A stretch of DNA of 64,000 bases from positions 556,837 to 620,836 of the forward strand of contig MNCI01011128.1 in the NCBI GenBank assembly GCA_015680685.1. The letters are read 5' to 3'. Made by a program: the position numbers and the translations under genes. The notes under the pieces were generated by a model that was not told the DNA's origin, did no database searches, and worked only from the letters and a program-made list of their open reading frames with translations. Below are positions 35,909 to 47,961 of this stretch, one piece after another (position 1 is the stretch's first letter; every line of letters starts with the position of its first letter). The DNA is from Gnetum montanum (Eukaryota > Streptophyta > Gnetopsida > Gnetales > Gnetaceae).

Positions 35909-36803
35909 TTATGAGTGATGAGCTACCCCTTACACCCAACTATAAGAATTACAAGTGTTCATGCATGATCTAGCTAAATTTCATGGATGGGACTAATTGT
36001 GGCATCTAGATTGTTATGTCTTGATCACAGTTCACTAGCTTCCCACTTGGACTAGTGGTAGCTTTCTCACATATGGTTTAGTTCAAAGTGAGGCATATGA
36101 TTCTTGATGTTATTTCAACCTTATGCTACTCCTAATGATAATAAATAGATTGATTATTTAAACTAATTAATAATGAAAATTAAAGTCTAAACTAGCCTAC
36201 AAGTGATGAGTATCCATTCCTAGCTTGTCGTACACATCCTAAACCCACATATCCACTACTGGGATTAGCAAGTGCTAAGCTACCAAGCAAAGCAAGCAAT
36301 AACACTGTTAGGGTTACCAAGAAAATATGTCTTTACACTCGAAATTGGTTTCACTCATTCTGCCAATTCCTTAATATGCATGGAAATGTAAACATTAAAA
36401 AAGTACATGAAAAGTAAATTGCATGGAAAGTAAATCTAATCTAAGTCAAAGTGCTACAATGAATAAGAATCAATATTAATCTTATTACCATTCATGGAAT
36501 GTATCTAGGTACATTGCCACTCGAATAACACACTATACAATTGACTCAGATCCACAATGTGGGCACTTACTGACTATTCTCTAAGACCACAGAATAAAAT
36601 TGCAAGAGTTCAACTCCTCTATTGACAAAACTTATGTCCAAAATGTGTGTCCAAGAGCTATATTTATAGGCCGACACACATCCTACAATATCGAATATCT
36701 AACATCATAAAAATTAACTATTTATTTGAATAGATGTGATGGCATGCATCAAGGCATTTGCCTTGACATGGCTACGTCAACACAACCAACCAATGCTTCA
36801 TCA
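35909..36803 (-). repeat. 5' LTR of the nested element
   Basis: 895 bp; partner of 29918-30839. It starts (element strand) TGATGAAGC at 36803 and ends at 35909 directly before the primer site. Confidence 0.87.
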
Positions 36804-36808
36804 ATCTC

Positions 36809-37561
36809 TATCATGATTTATGTTGCCTCTATGACTCCAATATGAGTTAGAGGAGGAAGATAATGAATATGATGAAGGTAAAGAGGAAGGAGAACCAGCA
36901 CCATAGTGATGCCTACTGCTCCCTCTTCTTTAGTTTTTGTCCCAATCACCATGTTTGTCCTTTTATTGGTTCTTTCCATTGCTCCTACCTTGGCTACCCT
37001 CTTTCGAGGTCCCTTGATCTTAGGATCGATTCTTCCTAGAACCAAGGTTTTCCACAGTGGACTACAAATGCTGTTAAGGGTCTCCTCATAAAAAAGAAAA
37101 GGAGAATTTATGTATTGGAAGGCATCCAAAAAAAAGTCCTTGCCTTCTTTATGTGTTTGCAGGAATAATTGATTAGAAAAACATTTGCCTTTTGAGGCTT
37201 CATATCTAGCTTCCATTTGCTAATCTTTCTTTTGCTATGCTTTTGTGAGATGATAATCCCAATAAGCATGATCTTGAACCTCATATTCTACATTGAGTCT
37301 TGCGATGTCCAACTTGATGAGATTGTTTAATAGCATTGTAGGATTAGATCAGTCAGGAAGCAACATAATGTTGCCTTCCATGTTCCTCCATAGTACCTAC
37401 TCATCCTGGTGCATGATGAAGGTGAAATCTAGAGTGTAGGCATCCATGTGAGTGTAGAACACCTTAAATTATTAAGGCATGAGTGTCTTATGACCTTCCT
37501 ATCTTTGATTGGATTCACCTATGAATGGTGGTGGAGAGTCTTCCCTGTAAGAAGAAGTCAT
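36809..37561 (-). pseudogene. gag, N-terminal part, of the outer Ty3 element
   Basis: Start ATG at 37561, 140 bases after the primer site, opening MTSSYREDSPPPFIGESNQ. A Ser-rich segment SPSSLPSSYSLSSSS precedes the junction and corresponds to SPSSSSLSSSTSSS in the nested element's gag. The reading is cut at 36809 by the nested element and continues at 29912. Confidence 0.7.
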
Positions 37562-37712
37562 ATCAATGATTAAGAAAAATAGTGTGCGTTTGTTATTTTT
37601 CTTTATCTTAATGGTGTTAAGGTCAAGTTGTTTTTACAACATCAATGAATGGTCTCACTATCTTTCCTAGGTAGTGCACTTAGCTAACTAAAGTCCTCAG
37701 TAATGGTGCCAA

Positions 37713-38542
37713 TGATGAGCAACGAGTAGTCCCTACACCCAACCATATGAATCACAAACGTTGCACTAGCGATCCAATCAAATTTTACGGACGTTAGTTC
37801 CCAAATGCACAATAGCAAAGGTAATGACCTAAGGACATGATTGTTGTCTTCTTGGCTTCACTTGTATAAGTGTGAGTGTATTATTAAGTGTAAGCCAAGG
37901 CATATGATTTTTATTAATTTTATATTTTATTTATTTTAATCTAAGTATGAAATAAAGTGATTAATTATAAACTAATCCAAGTAACTATCTATTGCCTTAG
38001 TCTATTTCCTAACATAAGTATCTAAGCCAACCTTCTATACACATCCTGAACTTTGATACTATTGGGTTATCAAGTGTTAGGCGATTAGGCATACTAAGCA
38101 ATAACACTACTAGGATTACTAAGATTAATGGTATGTTCAAGGTGGTTGTACTTATGTATATTAGTTAAGCATATTAATTACTTAAAAACATGAATGTAAA
38201 GTGCATGAATAATAAAGTGCATAAAAGTAAACATTAATCTATTCTGAGTGTTGCAAGGAGTTCCAAGAATCTCATCTTTATTGTGGTCAAATCAATGTGT
38301 CTAGGTACATTGATGCTCAAATAAGGATCCATAAAAACCTTGAAATCCTACTATGGGCACTTAGAAAATATTCTAACTCTTATGGAATGAAATTGCAAGA
38401 ACTTCAGTACTCTTCTGACTTAACGATGCTATAAATGCAGTGGGTACAAGCATTTATATAGATAGAGACAGACACTACGTTGATGCATCAACCCATGTGT
38501 CGACGCATGTCTATCGATGTAACCCAACTTTGTGATTCATTA
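37713..38542 (-). repeat. 5' LTR of the outer Ty3 element
   Basis: 830 bp; partner of 18673-19485, with many substitutions between them, so the insertion is old. The primer site is at its inner edge. The upstream promoter part holds self-complementary words such as ttgatgcatcaa (about 38480). Confidence 0.87.
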
Positions 38543-38544
38543 CT

Positions 38545-41500
38545 TACAATTTCAATATGTTCTTTAATTATAATAGTCATCACATTATTTTTATTTTTGT
38601 TTGACCTAGTAATTTAGGTCACAAAACTCAACACCAACTTTGTCTATCAACAACTCCATTTTGGGCAATCCTTCCATGTCATCTATACTAAGCATTCCAC
38701 TTGATTTAATGCTCCCACTTTAAAACTTATTATCTAGATTACTTGCCAATAAGAATTAGACATGGAAATCCATAACACTACATGGGGGAAGCCCTTCTAT
38801 TTCCATTACACATCTCATCACTAGTCCCATTAGCCACTTAATTGCAAGTGCCCAAGTTTCCAAGGAAGTCTCATAGTCTAACTTTACCAAGTATAATAGG
38901 GAAATAAGTCCTACAAATCATGTTATCACCTTTAATAATGAGTGCATGTTGTTGGCAATCTATCCTCACATTATCATGTATAATTTTTCAAATTCATTGA
39001 TAGGTAAAGTGCTTGAATCACATAGAGCCCTTCCTCATGGGTCAACCACCTCCTTGGAGTAGTTATTTACAACCTTTATATAGAGGTTTAAAAACAATAT
39101 TGGTAGGTGTGGCACATTGCAAAAACTATTAGCCATCAAGTAGACATCCATTAAATTTATTTCTAAATTCATATATTGATGGACTTCAGCAATGATGGAG
39201 CTCATCCATCCACTTCCTAATGATGAACTATTAGATATTTTCAAGGAAGTTTTCAATGACTATATCAAGGGCAAGTTGGTCTATCCTAGGTTACTTAGCC
39301 TCCATGATGTTATCACTTCTACCAAGCATATCAAAAAGGTAGCTAGTCAATGCAATGATCTATAATGGATTAAATTCCAGAACAAAACTAACAAGGTAGC
39401 TAAAAATTAGACCTCATAAAATGCAAGACAAATAGTAGCTTAGATGAATCGAGCTTTACCAACATCCTTATCAAATGGTAACCAGCAAAGGAGACAACCA
39501 AAATATTGATCCAAGAATCATATGTTTTTTATGATCTACACTTATCTTTATAACATCTTTTTGAGAGATAATCAATTTGAGAAATCATAAGCTAGACTCA
39601 GATGCTTGCAATTTCTAGTCATAAATTCTTTTTAACATGCAGAAGGAGATCCTCTAGTCCCAAGGTGGTATGATCCTAACAAATTCTACTATTATCATGA
39701 GGTTATAGATCATGACATAAACTATTGTAATGTACTCAAAGCTGATACTCAAACTATTGTCAATAATAATAATAATAAATGACCTTTAACAGACTAGTTT
39801 AACCTAATAATCAAAATATGTAAATATTCTAATATTTCTTCAATTTTCATTCAAGAAGAATAGTTGCATTCCATCTCAAATGCAAATGCAATCATTCCAA
39901 AATCTTGTTTGTTATCTAGGTGAATCCCTCTCAAACTAATCCCCAAGTATCATGACAATCTAATCCTCCTAAACTTAATAAATCTTTTGTTATTAATCTT
40001 CCTATAGATAATTTCTCTACTCTGGCTACCCAAAATGTATGAAGAGCTCCATTTTTCATAGATCTCACATCAGACTATGGCACTTCTCCTACTCCTTAAA
40101 ATCCCATAAATTATAATCCTTCTTCATCACCAACAAATAGGCCTTTATCTACTCCATCATGTTCAATTGAATTTTCCCATATTTTTCCTTATGTAATGCC
40201 TCCTCCATCATAATGAATTCAAAATGAATGAATCTTTTTCCTTTTTAACCTTATTAATACCTCTAGGGAGCATCATTTGGTGCTAGAAGAACTCCTCAAG
40301 TTTATTATTGTTCCAAAAAACATCCAACCTCATGCCTAAGCTATTTTATTAGTGCTCAACACTCCATGGTATCAGGTGGACTACTTAAGTATTCAAAGGG
40401 AAGAATATCAAAACCAAACACGTGACTGATGATGTATGTGAGCTTCCCATATACATCATGATATGGATTAGTGACAATGTGTTACTACCCTTGGTGCACA
40501 TGGATGTTGGAGCCAAATCTAACATCATCTCATGGGTAGTCATTAAGTAGCTCAACCTTGAAAAATAGGTTACATATTCCAACTCTAGCTCTACTTTAAT
40601 TTCATTTAGTTGAGCTAGCATAAAGATAATAAGCTCGATTATATAACCTTAATTGGTAGGAAATTATATCACTTTGAATGCTATTTTTGCAATAATTAGG
40701 GATTCCTCAAGTGTAAACACTATCTTAATATGGTCTTGGTTAGCTTACCATTGTGCAATTTCCTCATTCATATACTAGAAGATACACTTTCCATGTAAGG
40801 ACAGAGAAGTAATCATTTGTGTTAATCCTAAAATGCTTGTCATCTCTAGCCTAAATGTGTTAGAGGAAACTATGCTAGGCTCCGAACTTATTATCATGGA
40901 TCAAATGTCATCATCAAAATAAATTCATGAGTCCAACATTAACATATTGTGATCATCTAATTCTTACAAATTCATAGATCTAGGCTTCAATAAACTAACT
41001 ATTATAGAATTTGTTAAAAACATTAAGAGCCCTACCCATTCCCAAGCTAAGAAAATTATTGCCAACATGTCTGCTGCCTAAGAATTGTATCATCTTTACC
41101 CTATTATCTTCATTTTTTTAATATATATTTTTATCTTTTTCTTAATTAGCTATGTTTGCCCATTTTATTTACTTTACACTATTTTATCTTGTATTATTTA
41201 TTTTCTTTAATTTGTGCTTTTATTGCTAGATTTAATGTTTTAAACATTATTTTCATCTAGTACTTTATTTCATCTCATTTTATATCTTAGCTATTAAAAC
41301 CAAAACCCATAAAAACATAAAAATTGAAATTGAAAAATCCCATAAAAACATAGAAAACTTAAAAAAACATAAACATATAAAACAAAAAATCTATTAAAAT
41401 CCATTCATTATTTATGTATCATTCCCTATATCATAGTTCCCTCTATCATAGTTCTAAATCTTTAAAACGTTCATCCAAATACATATCAAACACAAACACG

Positions 41501-42331
41501 TCATCTAGCAAAGACATTAAGAACATATGGCCACCACTCCTTTATCCCCTTCTTCCACAAATGCTTCCTCTTTAGTTTATGTGATCCTCATCTTTCCTTC
41601 ATCTTCCTCTACATCACACATTCATCATTGTTTCCCATCCCTATGAACAATTTTTTCCTTAATTAGCCTTAAACCTAATCATCATCATCATCTTATCTTC
41701 AAGCCATTATCAATAAATCAACCATCTATGGCAATAATGAGTAGTTAATTTATGCCCAGATGGGGACGTATTTTCATATGTAATAACATCATCCAACACC
41801 GTGCAACAAATATGCTCTGAGCTCATCATCATCCACATCTACTGCAAGTTTTTTCTCTTCCCGCTTATCTAGCCATTCATATCTTTTTATATCCCTTTGC
41901 TACATTCTATTATATTTCTACTATTATCTATATCTATTTTCCTCCTATATCCTCTTTTCTTCCTATTCCTATTTTTCTTCATTATTCTACTCAATATACC
42001 TATAAGATTTGATTAAATCTACTCTATTTTGATAAGGATGTAATTGAGTATATACTGAAAAGAATAGAGAGGGATCTTTATTATAGCATTTTATTAGTTA
42101 TTTATGTTATCACTTAGGCCATGCTTATGTGTGGGATTTAGTCATGCCTTACTTCTATAACATAGCATCATCCTCATAATAAGTGTATTGGCATTATCCC
42201 ATTTTCAATCATCATATTTTTATTTTATACATTTGTTCGCTTCTTTATATTTATATATTATCTCTCTATTGCTCTATCTTTTTCTCTCATTCTTTTCCCA
42301 TTCTTCTTTAAAGAAAAATAAAAATAAAAAA
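38545..42331 (+). other. Very decayed Ty3-like DNA, mostly non-coding
   Basis: Plus-strand remnants suggest an older Ty3 element: a gag-like WYDPNKFYYYHEVIDHD followed by NYCNVLK (about 39670-39740) and a protease-like MDVGAKSNIISWVV (about 40500-40550), both with stops nearby. From 41100 on there is only AT-rich sequence with 'ata/aaac' runs. The last 230 bp share a 70-base phrase (tgtgtgggatttagtcatgc, 42128) with 50441 and 50739. No bounded element could be drawn. Confidence 0.4.
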
Positions 42332-42336
42332 ACCAT

Positions 42337-42852
42337 TGATGAGTCATGAATTTGTTGGCTGTGATATCACTGCTATGATATCACACCCGTGATATCCCAT
42401 GGGCTATGATATCACATCAGCCACGATATCGCGTACGCTATATCGCGTCCCGCCGCAATCTCTATAAATAAGAGGTGGCTTTCCCAAATTTTAGCATAGA
42501 GTAGATTGTAGCTAAACTCTAGTAGTTTGATCCCTCTAGAGATAGATTATTTTCCTATGTTTGTCCGCAGTGTGGTGAATGTAATTGTACAACATCCTTT
42601 ATTCAAGTGTGACGTACTTGGACACACACATGACGGGCAATAAAGATCAAGATTACTTCATCATTGCAGCATTCACTTTGTTTATTTATTTATTTAATTG
42701 TTATTTACTACTTTTCTAGTTAATGCTCTCTCTCACCCTTAAACTCCTAGAAACACGGAATGAGTACGACTTGATTACGAGCATTTAAGTGTGACGACTT
42801 GGTAACCCAGTGGCGTACCTAGGATCTGCACTTGGTAATCCCAGTGGTAGTC
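42337..42852 (+). repeat. 5' LTR of the pol-less element (cut by an N gap)
   Basis: The first 516 bp match the start of 47962-48830 closely. It contains five GATATC palindromes and a TATA box (tataaata 42463-42470). The remainder is hidden in the gap. Confidence 0.9.
42363..42444 (+). promoter_or_regulatory. GATATC palindrome array before the LTR TATA box (5' copy)
   Basis: GATATC starts at 42363, 42377, 42391, 42408 and 42425, with a decayed tatatc at 42439. Spacings are 14, 14, 17, 17 and 14. Several are extended palindromes (gtgatatcac at 42361). The array ends 19 bases before the TATA box, the usual place for LTR enhancers. Confidence 0.7.
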
Positions 42853-43771
42853 NNNNNNNNNNNNNNNNNNNNNNNNNNNNNNNNNNNNNNNNNNNNNNNN
42901 NNNNNNNNNNNNNNNNNNNNNNNNNNNNNNNNNNNNNNNNNNNNNNNNNNNNNNNNNNNNNNNNNNNNNNNNNNNNNNNNNNNNNNNNNNNNNNNNNNNN
43001 NNNNNNNNNNNNNNNNNNNNNNNNNNNNNNNNNNNNNNNNNNNNNNNNNNNNNNNNNNNNNNNNNNNNNNNNNNNNNNNNNNNNNNNNNNNNNNNNNNNN
43101 NNNNNNNNNNNNNNNNNNNNNNNNNNNNNNNNNNNNNNNNNNNNNNNNNNNNNNNNNNNNNNNNNNNNNNNNNNNNNNNNNNNNNNNNNNNNNNNNNNNN
43201 NNNNNNNNNNNNNNNNNNNNNNNNNNNNNNNNNNNNNNNNNNNNNNNNNNNNNNNNNNNNNNNNNNNNNNNNNNNNNNNNNNNNNNNNNNNNNNNNNNNN
43301 NNNNNNNNNNNNNNNNNNNNNNNNNNNNNNNNNNNNNNNNNNNNNNNNNNNNNNNNNNNNNNNNNNNNNNNNNNNNNNNNNNNNNNNNNNNNNNNNNNNN
43401 NNNNNNNNNNNNNNNNNNNNNNNNNNNNNNNNNNNNNNNNNNNNNNNNNNNNNNNNNNNNNNNNNNNNNNNNNNNNNNNNNNNNNNNNNNNNNNNNNNNN
43501 NNNNNNNNNNNNNNNNNNNNNNNNNNNNNNNNNNNNNNNNNNNNNNNNNNNNNNNNNNNNNNNNNNNNNNNNNNNNNNNNNNNNNNNNNNNNNNNNNNNN
43601 NNNNNNNNNNNNNNNNNNNNNNNNNNNNNNNNNNNNNNNNNNNNNNNNNNNNNNNNNNNNNNNNNNNNNNNNNNNNNNNNNNNNNNNNNNNNNNNNNNNN
43701 NNNNNNNNNNNNNNNNNNNNNNNNNNNNNNNNNNNNNNNNNNNNNNNNNNNNNNNNNNNNNNNNNNNNNNN
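42853..43771. other. Assembly gap (919 N)
   Basis: Unknown bases. By comparison with the 3' LTR and related elements it should hold the last 350 or so bases of the 5' LTR, the primer site, the leader and the start of gag. Confidence 0.97.
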
Positions 43772-45232
43772 GTTGACCAAGCAAAAGTATGGTATAGATC
43801 GTTAAAACCAAATTCAATACGACGTTGGTCAACAATGGTAGAAGTCTTTAACGAAAAATATCAAACCTATGCAAGAGTGTCAGCCTTGAGGAAACAAATC
43901 CAAGGATGGAAACAAGCACAACATGAACCCTTGTACATGGCCTTAAAAAGATATTATGTGCTGTTAAACAACTGCCCAGGCCATGGGTTTTCTGAGGAAA
44001 GGCTAATGTACCATATCATTGATGGGCTACATAATGAAATAAGAGATACCTTAGGAATGTATGCCCAAGGTCAACTATAAGAACTACGAGCCCACCAAGT
44101 CCAAGAGCTTATTAGGTAGGTAGCAAAAGAAGAAGGAGAATTGGCTAGATGGGAGAATGTTGAAAAACATCAACGAGATCAAAATCTCAACTTAACAAAG
44201 GTCCATGATCATAAAAAGGAGAAATCAACCAATCACAAGGAGAAAGAACCATCTTTGCTGATACAACAATCATTAGAAGAAGTCGAGGCAAAGACCAATA
44301 AGATGTTGGAATGGATGTATCAAAAGTGTGGAGAATTTATCAACATTATTGGAGATAGAGTTTTGACAACCCAAGAAGTAGGAAAAAATAATAGATGATC
44401 AAAAAGAAGGGATAAGGAAAATAAGAGCTCAACTACCAATCATACGCATGAATGCAAGATATGCCTGTATGATCACCCCAAGGGCCAATGCCCAATATTG
44501 TTACACTTACATGAGCATTGGGGAAACACGTTACATCCAGAGTTTGTACAGAGATACTATGTTCAATCACAGTGGCAACAACCCCAGTCGTGGGGGAGAT
44601 CATCCTTAGGCTGCAGACACCCTTCGTATCCTCCGAATCCAAACGCTTATCAAGTTCAACATCCTATTTCCCCAACTGGGCCAACATACTCTATCTCACC
44701 ATAGTACCATTCTCCTCAATACTATCAACCCATGCCTCCAACACAACCACCACCTTGTGTATCTTATACACCTCTTAACTTTCAACATTCTCATCCTTTC
44801 CCTCCTTCTATAGCACCACCAACTATTCCTAATATGTCTGCACCACCACAACAACCCATGAATGACACTTGTGCTACTACTACTAATAGCAATGAAAAGC
44901 CTCATCAACATCAAAAGCGTCCTTTCTTTAAACACAGCCATAAGAAGGGACAACACAATTCCAAGGCCACTACATCTTCCAACCCAGCACAAGTCCCACA
45001 CTGTGGTGCACCCTTACCTTCAAACCAAATGCCTCATGTAACTTCATCAGGACCACCAACTCAGACTCCAACAACAATCTGGCCCAATGAACACAACTGT
45101 GGAGAGCAACAACCCAATCCTTGCATACCATCTAATGGTCACAAACATCATTGTGGGTCAACTCGTTATCCGGGAACTACGTCGTATAAATTGCCCCACT
45201 ATGCTCATTATAATCAAGTGTGTGAAACCTGA
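43772..45232 (+). pseudogene. gag of the pol-less element, single frame with four stop codons
   Basis: One frame for 487 codons, entering from the gap. It opens DQAKVWYRSLKPNS and FNEKYQTYARVSALRKQIQG (capsid-like), then LMYHIIDGLHNEIRDTLGMY, a charged helix, the Cys/His motif CKICLYDHPKGQC (44453-44491) with LLHLHEHW after it, and a long Pro/Gln/His-rich tail ending at TGA 45230. Only four nonsense codons interrupt it (near 44078, 44114, 44396 and 44702) and no frameshift, so it decayed recently by point mutation. At least three of the stops are one C-to-T change from Gln or Arg codons. This gag is the best preserved of the family here. Confidence 0.85.
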
Positions 45233-47006
45233 TGGGGTAAATATGACCAAGCCAGAATACTTTCAAAATGCAAGGATCCCAGCCATTAGTTATTAATCCA
45301 TGCCATCCTCAACCATTTAGCTATGAGGGATATCCCCCATTCTAATAACAAGTAGGATTAATAACCATTTTTCTTTTCTTTGATTTTTCAATTTTTGTTT
45401 TCCAATTTTTCATTTTTTCAACTTCTTGTTTTATCTTTTTGTCTTTTTGGTATTTTTGTCTTTTGACGTTTTTTGTAAGTAATCTCGTCTATGAATAAAA
45501 CACTCATGTGGATCGTTGGTTGAGGTGTGTTCTATGTTATCGAGTCTCAAATGATCAATTATTTGGAACAGTGAGCCCATTACACCTACTCATCCATTCT
45601 ACAAATAAGAGGTTCTANCTCTTTTTTTTTTCTAATACTGAATCCAGACAAATCGCCAACCTTCAAGCATGGGTGCATGTCTTTCTAGTGGGACCCCCTA
45701 GAATAATGTTTGATTTTTGAGTGCCCTTTTNAAGTGTCACAAAACAAAAGTCACTCCTCCCTTGAACGAAACACCAAGTGATCATACGCCTTGTTGTTGT
45801 GGTACTCTCATAATTGTTCATCATGGGATGAAACAATGCGATGTCACTATTTAGAGGAATGGACTTGGTCTTGATCTTGGAACGATGGGTTAATAACATG
45901 TTAATCATGCTTTGCATGCAGGATTCATTGTGCCCTGGGTTAGTTACCTCATGTCCCAATCTCTACGATCCCTTTCTCTAGTTCATCTCATATCACTGTT
46001 CATGTAATTGTAGCTCGTGTTTTGTGTAGCATAGAATTCTTACCTCATTCCGGTGATATTTACATGTGTGTGTTTTGTGGAGTTAGTGTAGATTACATTT
46101 AACCCTTCTAGTGCCCATGGACACTTTAAGTGTGGTTCCACAAGGGCATTATAGGTTGGAACCTGCTTTAGGGAGGACCCACTTGTGTAATCTTCTGTAA
46201 TTTTCACTTATGACATAGCTCACACACACCATTTATTACCCTCAGCATATTTCTCATGATATTCTTTCCCTTATTACTATCCCTTCGATTCAACGTCCTA
46301 TGAATCATCACATAGCCTTTTTCTCTATCACCCAAGGTCCTTATTGATAAAACCCACAGATCATTATTCATGCCTTTAAAACCATCTAATTACCTGAGAA
46401 CCCCTTAACAATCATCCAGATGTTCTTAGTTTACATCGTTTAATTTCAAAGAAATATTAAAAATTTGGTACATTCTCTAAGTGCCCTAACTTCAATGAAA
46501 ATATATATATGTGACCCCCCTGTGCTAATCAACATCATTTGCAATTGTTCACGCAGGGGAAGTTTTTCAATTCCTCTCTATGGATCGTGATTGCATGTCC
46601 CTTGCTTTCATATCCATAACTCACTCGCTGATACTTCAATTTTCATTCCGTTTGAACCTACTTGAACCCAGAGTGTTCAGCTTAGTCGTGGGGGAGGAGC
46701 ACACATCGAATACTGCATATAGTGCAAATTTTTTTTGAAATTCATCATCACCCGAAGGACATCTTTAAGGGTAATTAGTTGTAGAATTAAGAATAGCATA
46801 TGTGAAAAACAATTTCATCCCCTTAGCTATACCAGAAAATTATATTTGGAAACCACCTAAGCAAAGAAGACTCAACACTATAATCTTTCGGGGACATGTT
46901 CTTCCAATAATTAACATCACACGAAAATAAAGTAAATCTATTAAGGCAAGCAGTAAGGTATAACCTAACTTTGGTAACAACCTTACTAACAATTAGTTCC
47001 ATGTAA
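45233..47006. other. Non-coding spacer of the pol-less element
   Basis: No ORF or polymerase motif. It contains a T-rich stretch (45355-45480), a block 'cttcaagcatgggtgcatgt' (about 45662-45681) and a block 'gggaggacccacttgtgtaa' (about 46171-46190), both with counterparts in the two minus-strand relatives. Two isolated N bases lie at 45618 and 45731. Confidence 0.55.
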
Positions 47007-47780
47007 TTGCAGATGACCCCGAAACGCAAACAACAGGAAGGTCCTACTCAAGGTGTGATCAAACAACCTAGGAGAGGTGAAGGACAAGTTCCTGCCGAAC
47101 CACATGCAGAGCAGGAGGAACAATCATTTAGCATCCATCAAGAAGACCCTACTACTGTACAATCAAGGCAGGTGAAAGAAGGAGTTGTTGCTGTGTCTTA
47201 ACAGGGATGATATCTCACACTGACCTAGGATTGTGTTTAGACCAGCCATGAAAGGTCCATATTCACTGTAGTGATCACGGAATTAAACTTTGTACCTTTC
47301 GTAGAATTTGCTCTGGAAGTCGTTAGGGATCACCTCAAAGGATCCCCATTATGGCTTACCCTCTCTGAAAGCGGTGCCTGGTACTTAGGGGAAATGTACC
47401 AATTTTGGCACAATAAAGAAGAAGGCACCAAGGTTAACAATTGTGGTGTGACTGTTGACTTCTCTATTCAAGCCATTTTGGAAGTATTAAACCTTCCGAA
47501 TACAGGGCCAAAAGTTGCTTAGAACCAGCTGGACACTTTCAGAACCAAGCAACTTAATAAACTGTTGACAAAGAATAAAAGGGTGGCAAAAGAAAAAGAG
47601 AAGGCTGACTGGGATGCCTCTATGACACAAGTACAAACTTACACACATGCCAAGGCACTCAAGGCCTTACAAGAGGAGAAACTCCAGGCCATACTTCGAT
47701 GCGATCAAATTCTAAGACCTAGAGTGCAAGAAAAGGGAAAGACACCAATGGAGGAGCCACTGTCACCAAGAACTACATGA
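47007..47780 (+). pseudogene. Extra ORF of the pol-less element
   Basis: One frame of 258 codons with several stops (TAA 47199, TGA 47208, two more TAGs before 47260, TAG 47520). It begins MTPKRKQQEG (ATG 47013), then FVPFVEFALEVVRDHLKG, WYLGEMYQFWHNKEEG and VTVDFSIQAILEVLNLP. It then jumps to a helical Lys/Glu-rich tail and ends EKGKTPMEEPLSPRTT. Compared with the outer element it lacks the LPFPYLIRKLC part, an internal deletion of the domain. The C-terminus matches that of the truncated element at 55392 (DKGKQPMEEPPPPGTT). Function unknown. Confidence 0.7.
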
Positions 47781-47961
47781 GTTCCATCATTTTGTAATTA
47801 TAGGATTTTCTTTTGTGTTGTGTCTCAATTTTGTTCTAACTTCACACTACGGCATGAATCCATTCTAGTCGGTCAATAATCCCATACCTATCCACTATGT
47901 AATCAATGGAGCTTGTTCTCTCTGTAACTCAAGGACGAGTTTTCATTCAATCATGGGGGTA

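Larger units (their letters stand above)
29918..36803 (-). mobile_element. Pol-deleted Ty3 element nested in gag of the outer element
   Basis: 6.9 kb, minus strand, with LTRs 29918-30839 and 35909-36803 and a perfect 5-bp target duplication atctc (29913-29917, 36804-36808). It holds a primer site (complement of about 35892-35908, tggtgttgttgcc), gag, a protein-coding stub and a spacer, but no RT, RNase H or integrase. Comparison with the outer element places the loss precisely: 33002 here matches 24470 there, and 33417 here matches 27507 there, so about 3 kb of pol is replaced by about 400 bp. It must have used proteins of relatives to move. Confidence 0.88.
18671..38542 (-). mobile_element. 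Ty3/gypsy retrotransposon (OTA, Athila/Tat-like), near complete, decayed, with a nested relative
   Basis: Minus-strand element bounded by LTRs at 18673-19485 and 37713-38542. Reading right to left: 5' LTR, primer site (37700-37712, reverse complement ttggcaccattactg), gag, protease, RT, RNase H, integrase, spacer, a long extra ORF, a purine-rich tract, 3' LTR. The DLGS protease motif, the FMDDF RT motif and a post-integrase ORF point to the non-chromoviral OTA branch (Athila/Tat-like). Its gag is split by another element (29918-36803); without that insert it would be about 13 kb. 'ttact' occurs at both outer edges (18666-18670, 38540-38544), but it does not abut perfect TG/CA ends, so the target duplication is uncertain. 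Every coding segment has stops. Confidence 0.88.

Noticed and set aside
18666-38544. 'ttact' as a confirmed target duplication of the outer element
   Set aside because: The word is present on both sides, but using it forces LTR ends that differ from the TGATGAG/CTCATCA ends of its relatives. Left as uncertain.
42785-43835. Open frames of more than 300 codons on both strands across the N run
   Set aside because: They are made of unknown bases and have no coding meaning.
44732-45001. Pro/Thr-rich plus frame and Arg/Trp-rich minus frame as separate genes
   Set aside because: The plus frame is the tail of the same gag; the minus frame is its antisense.
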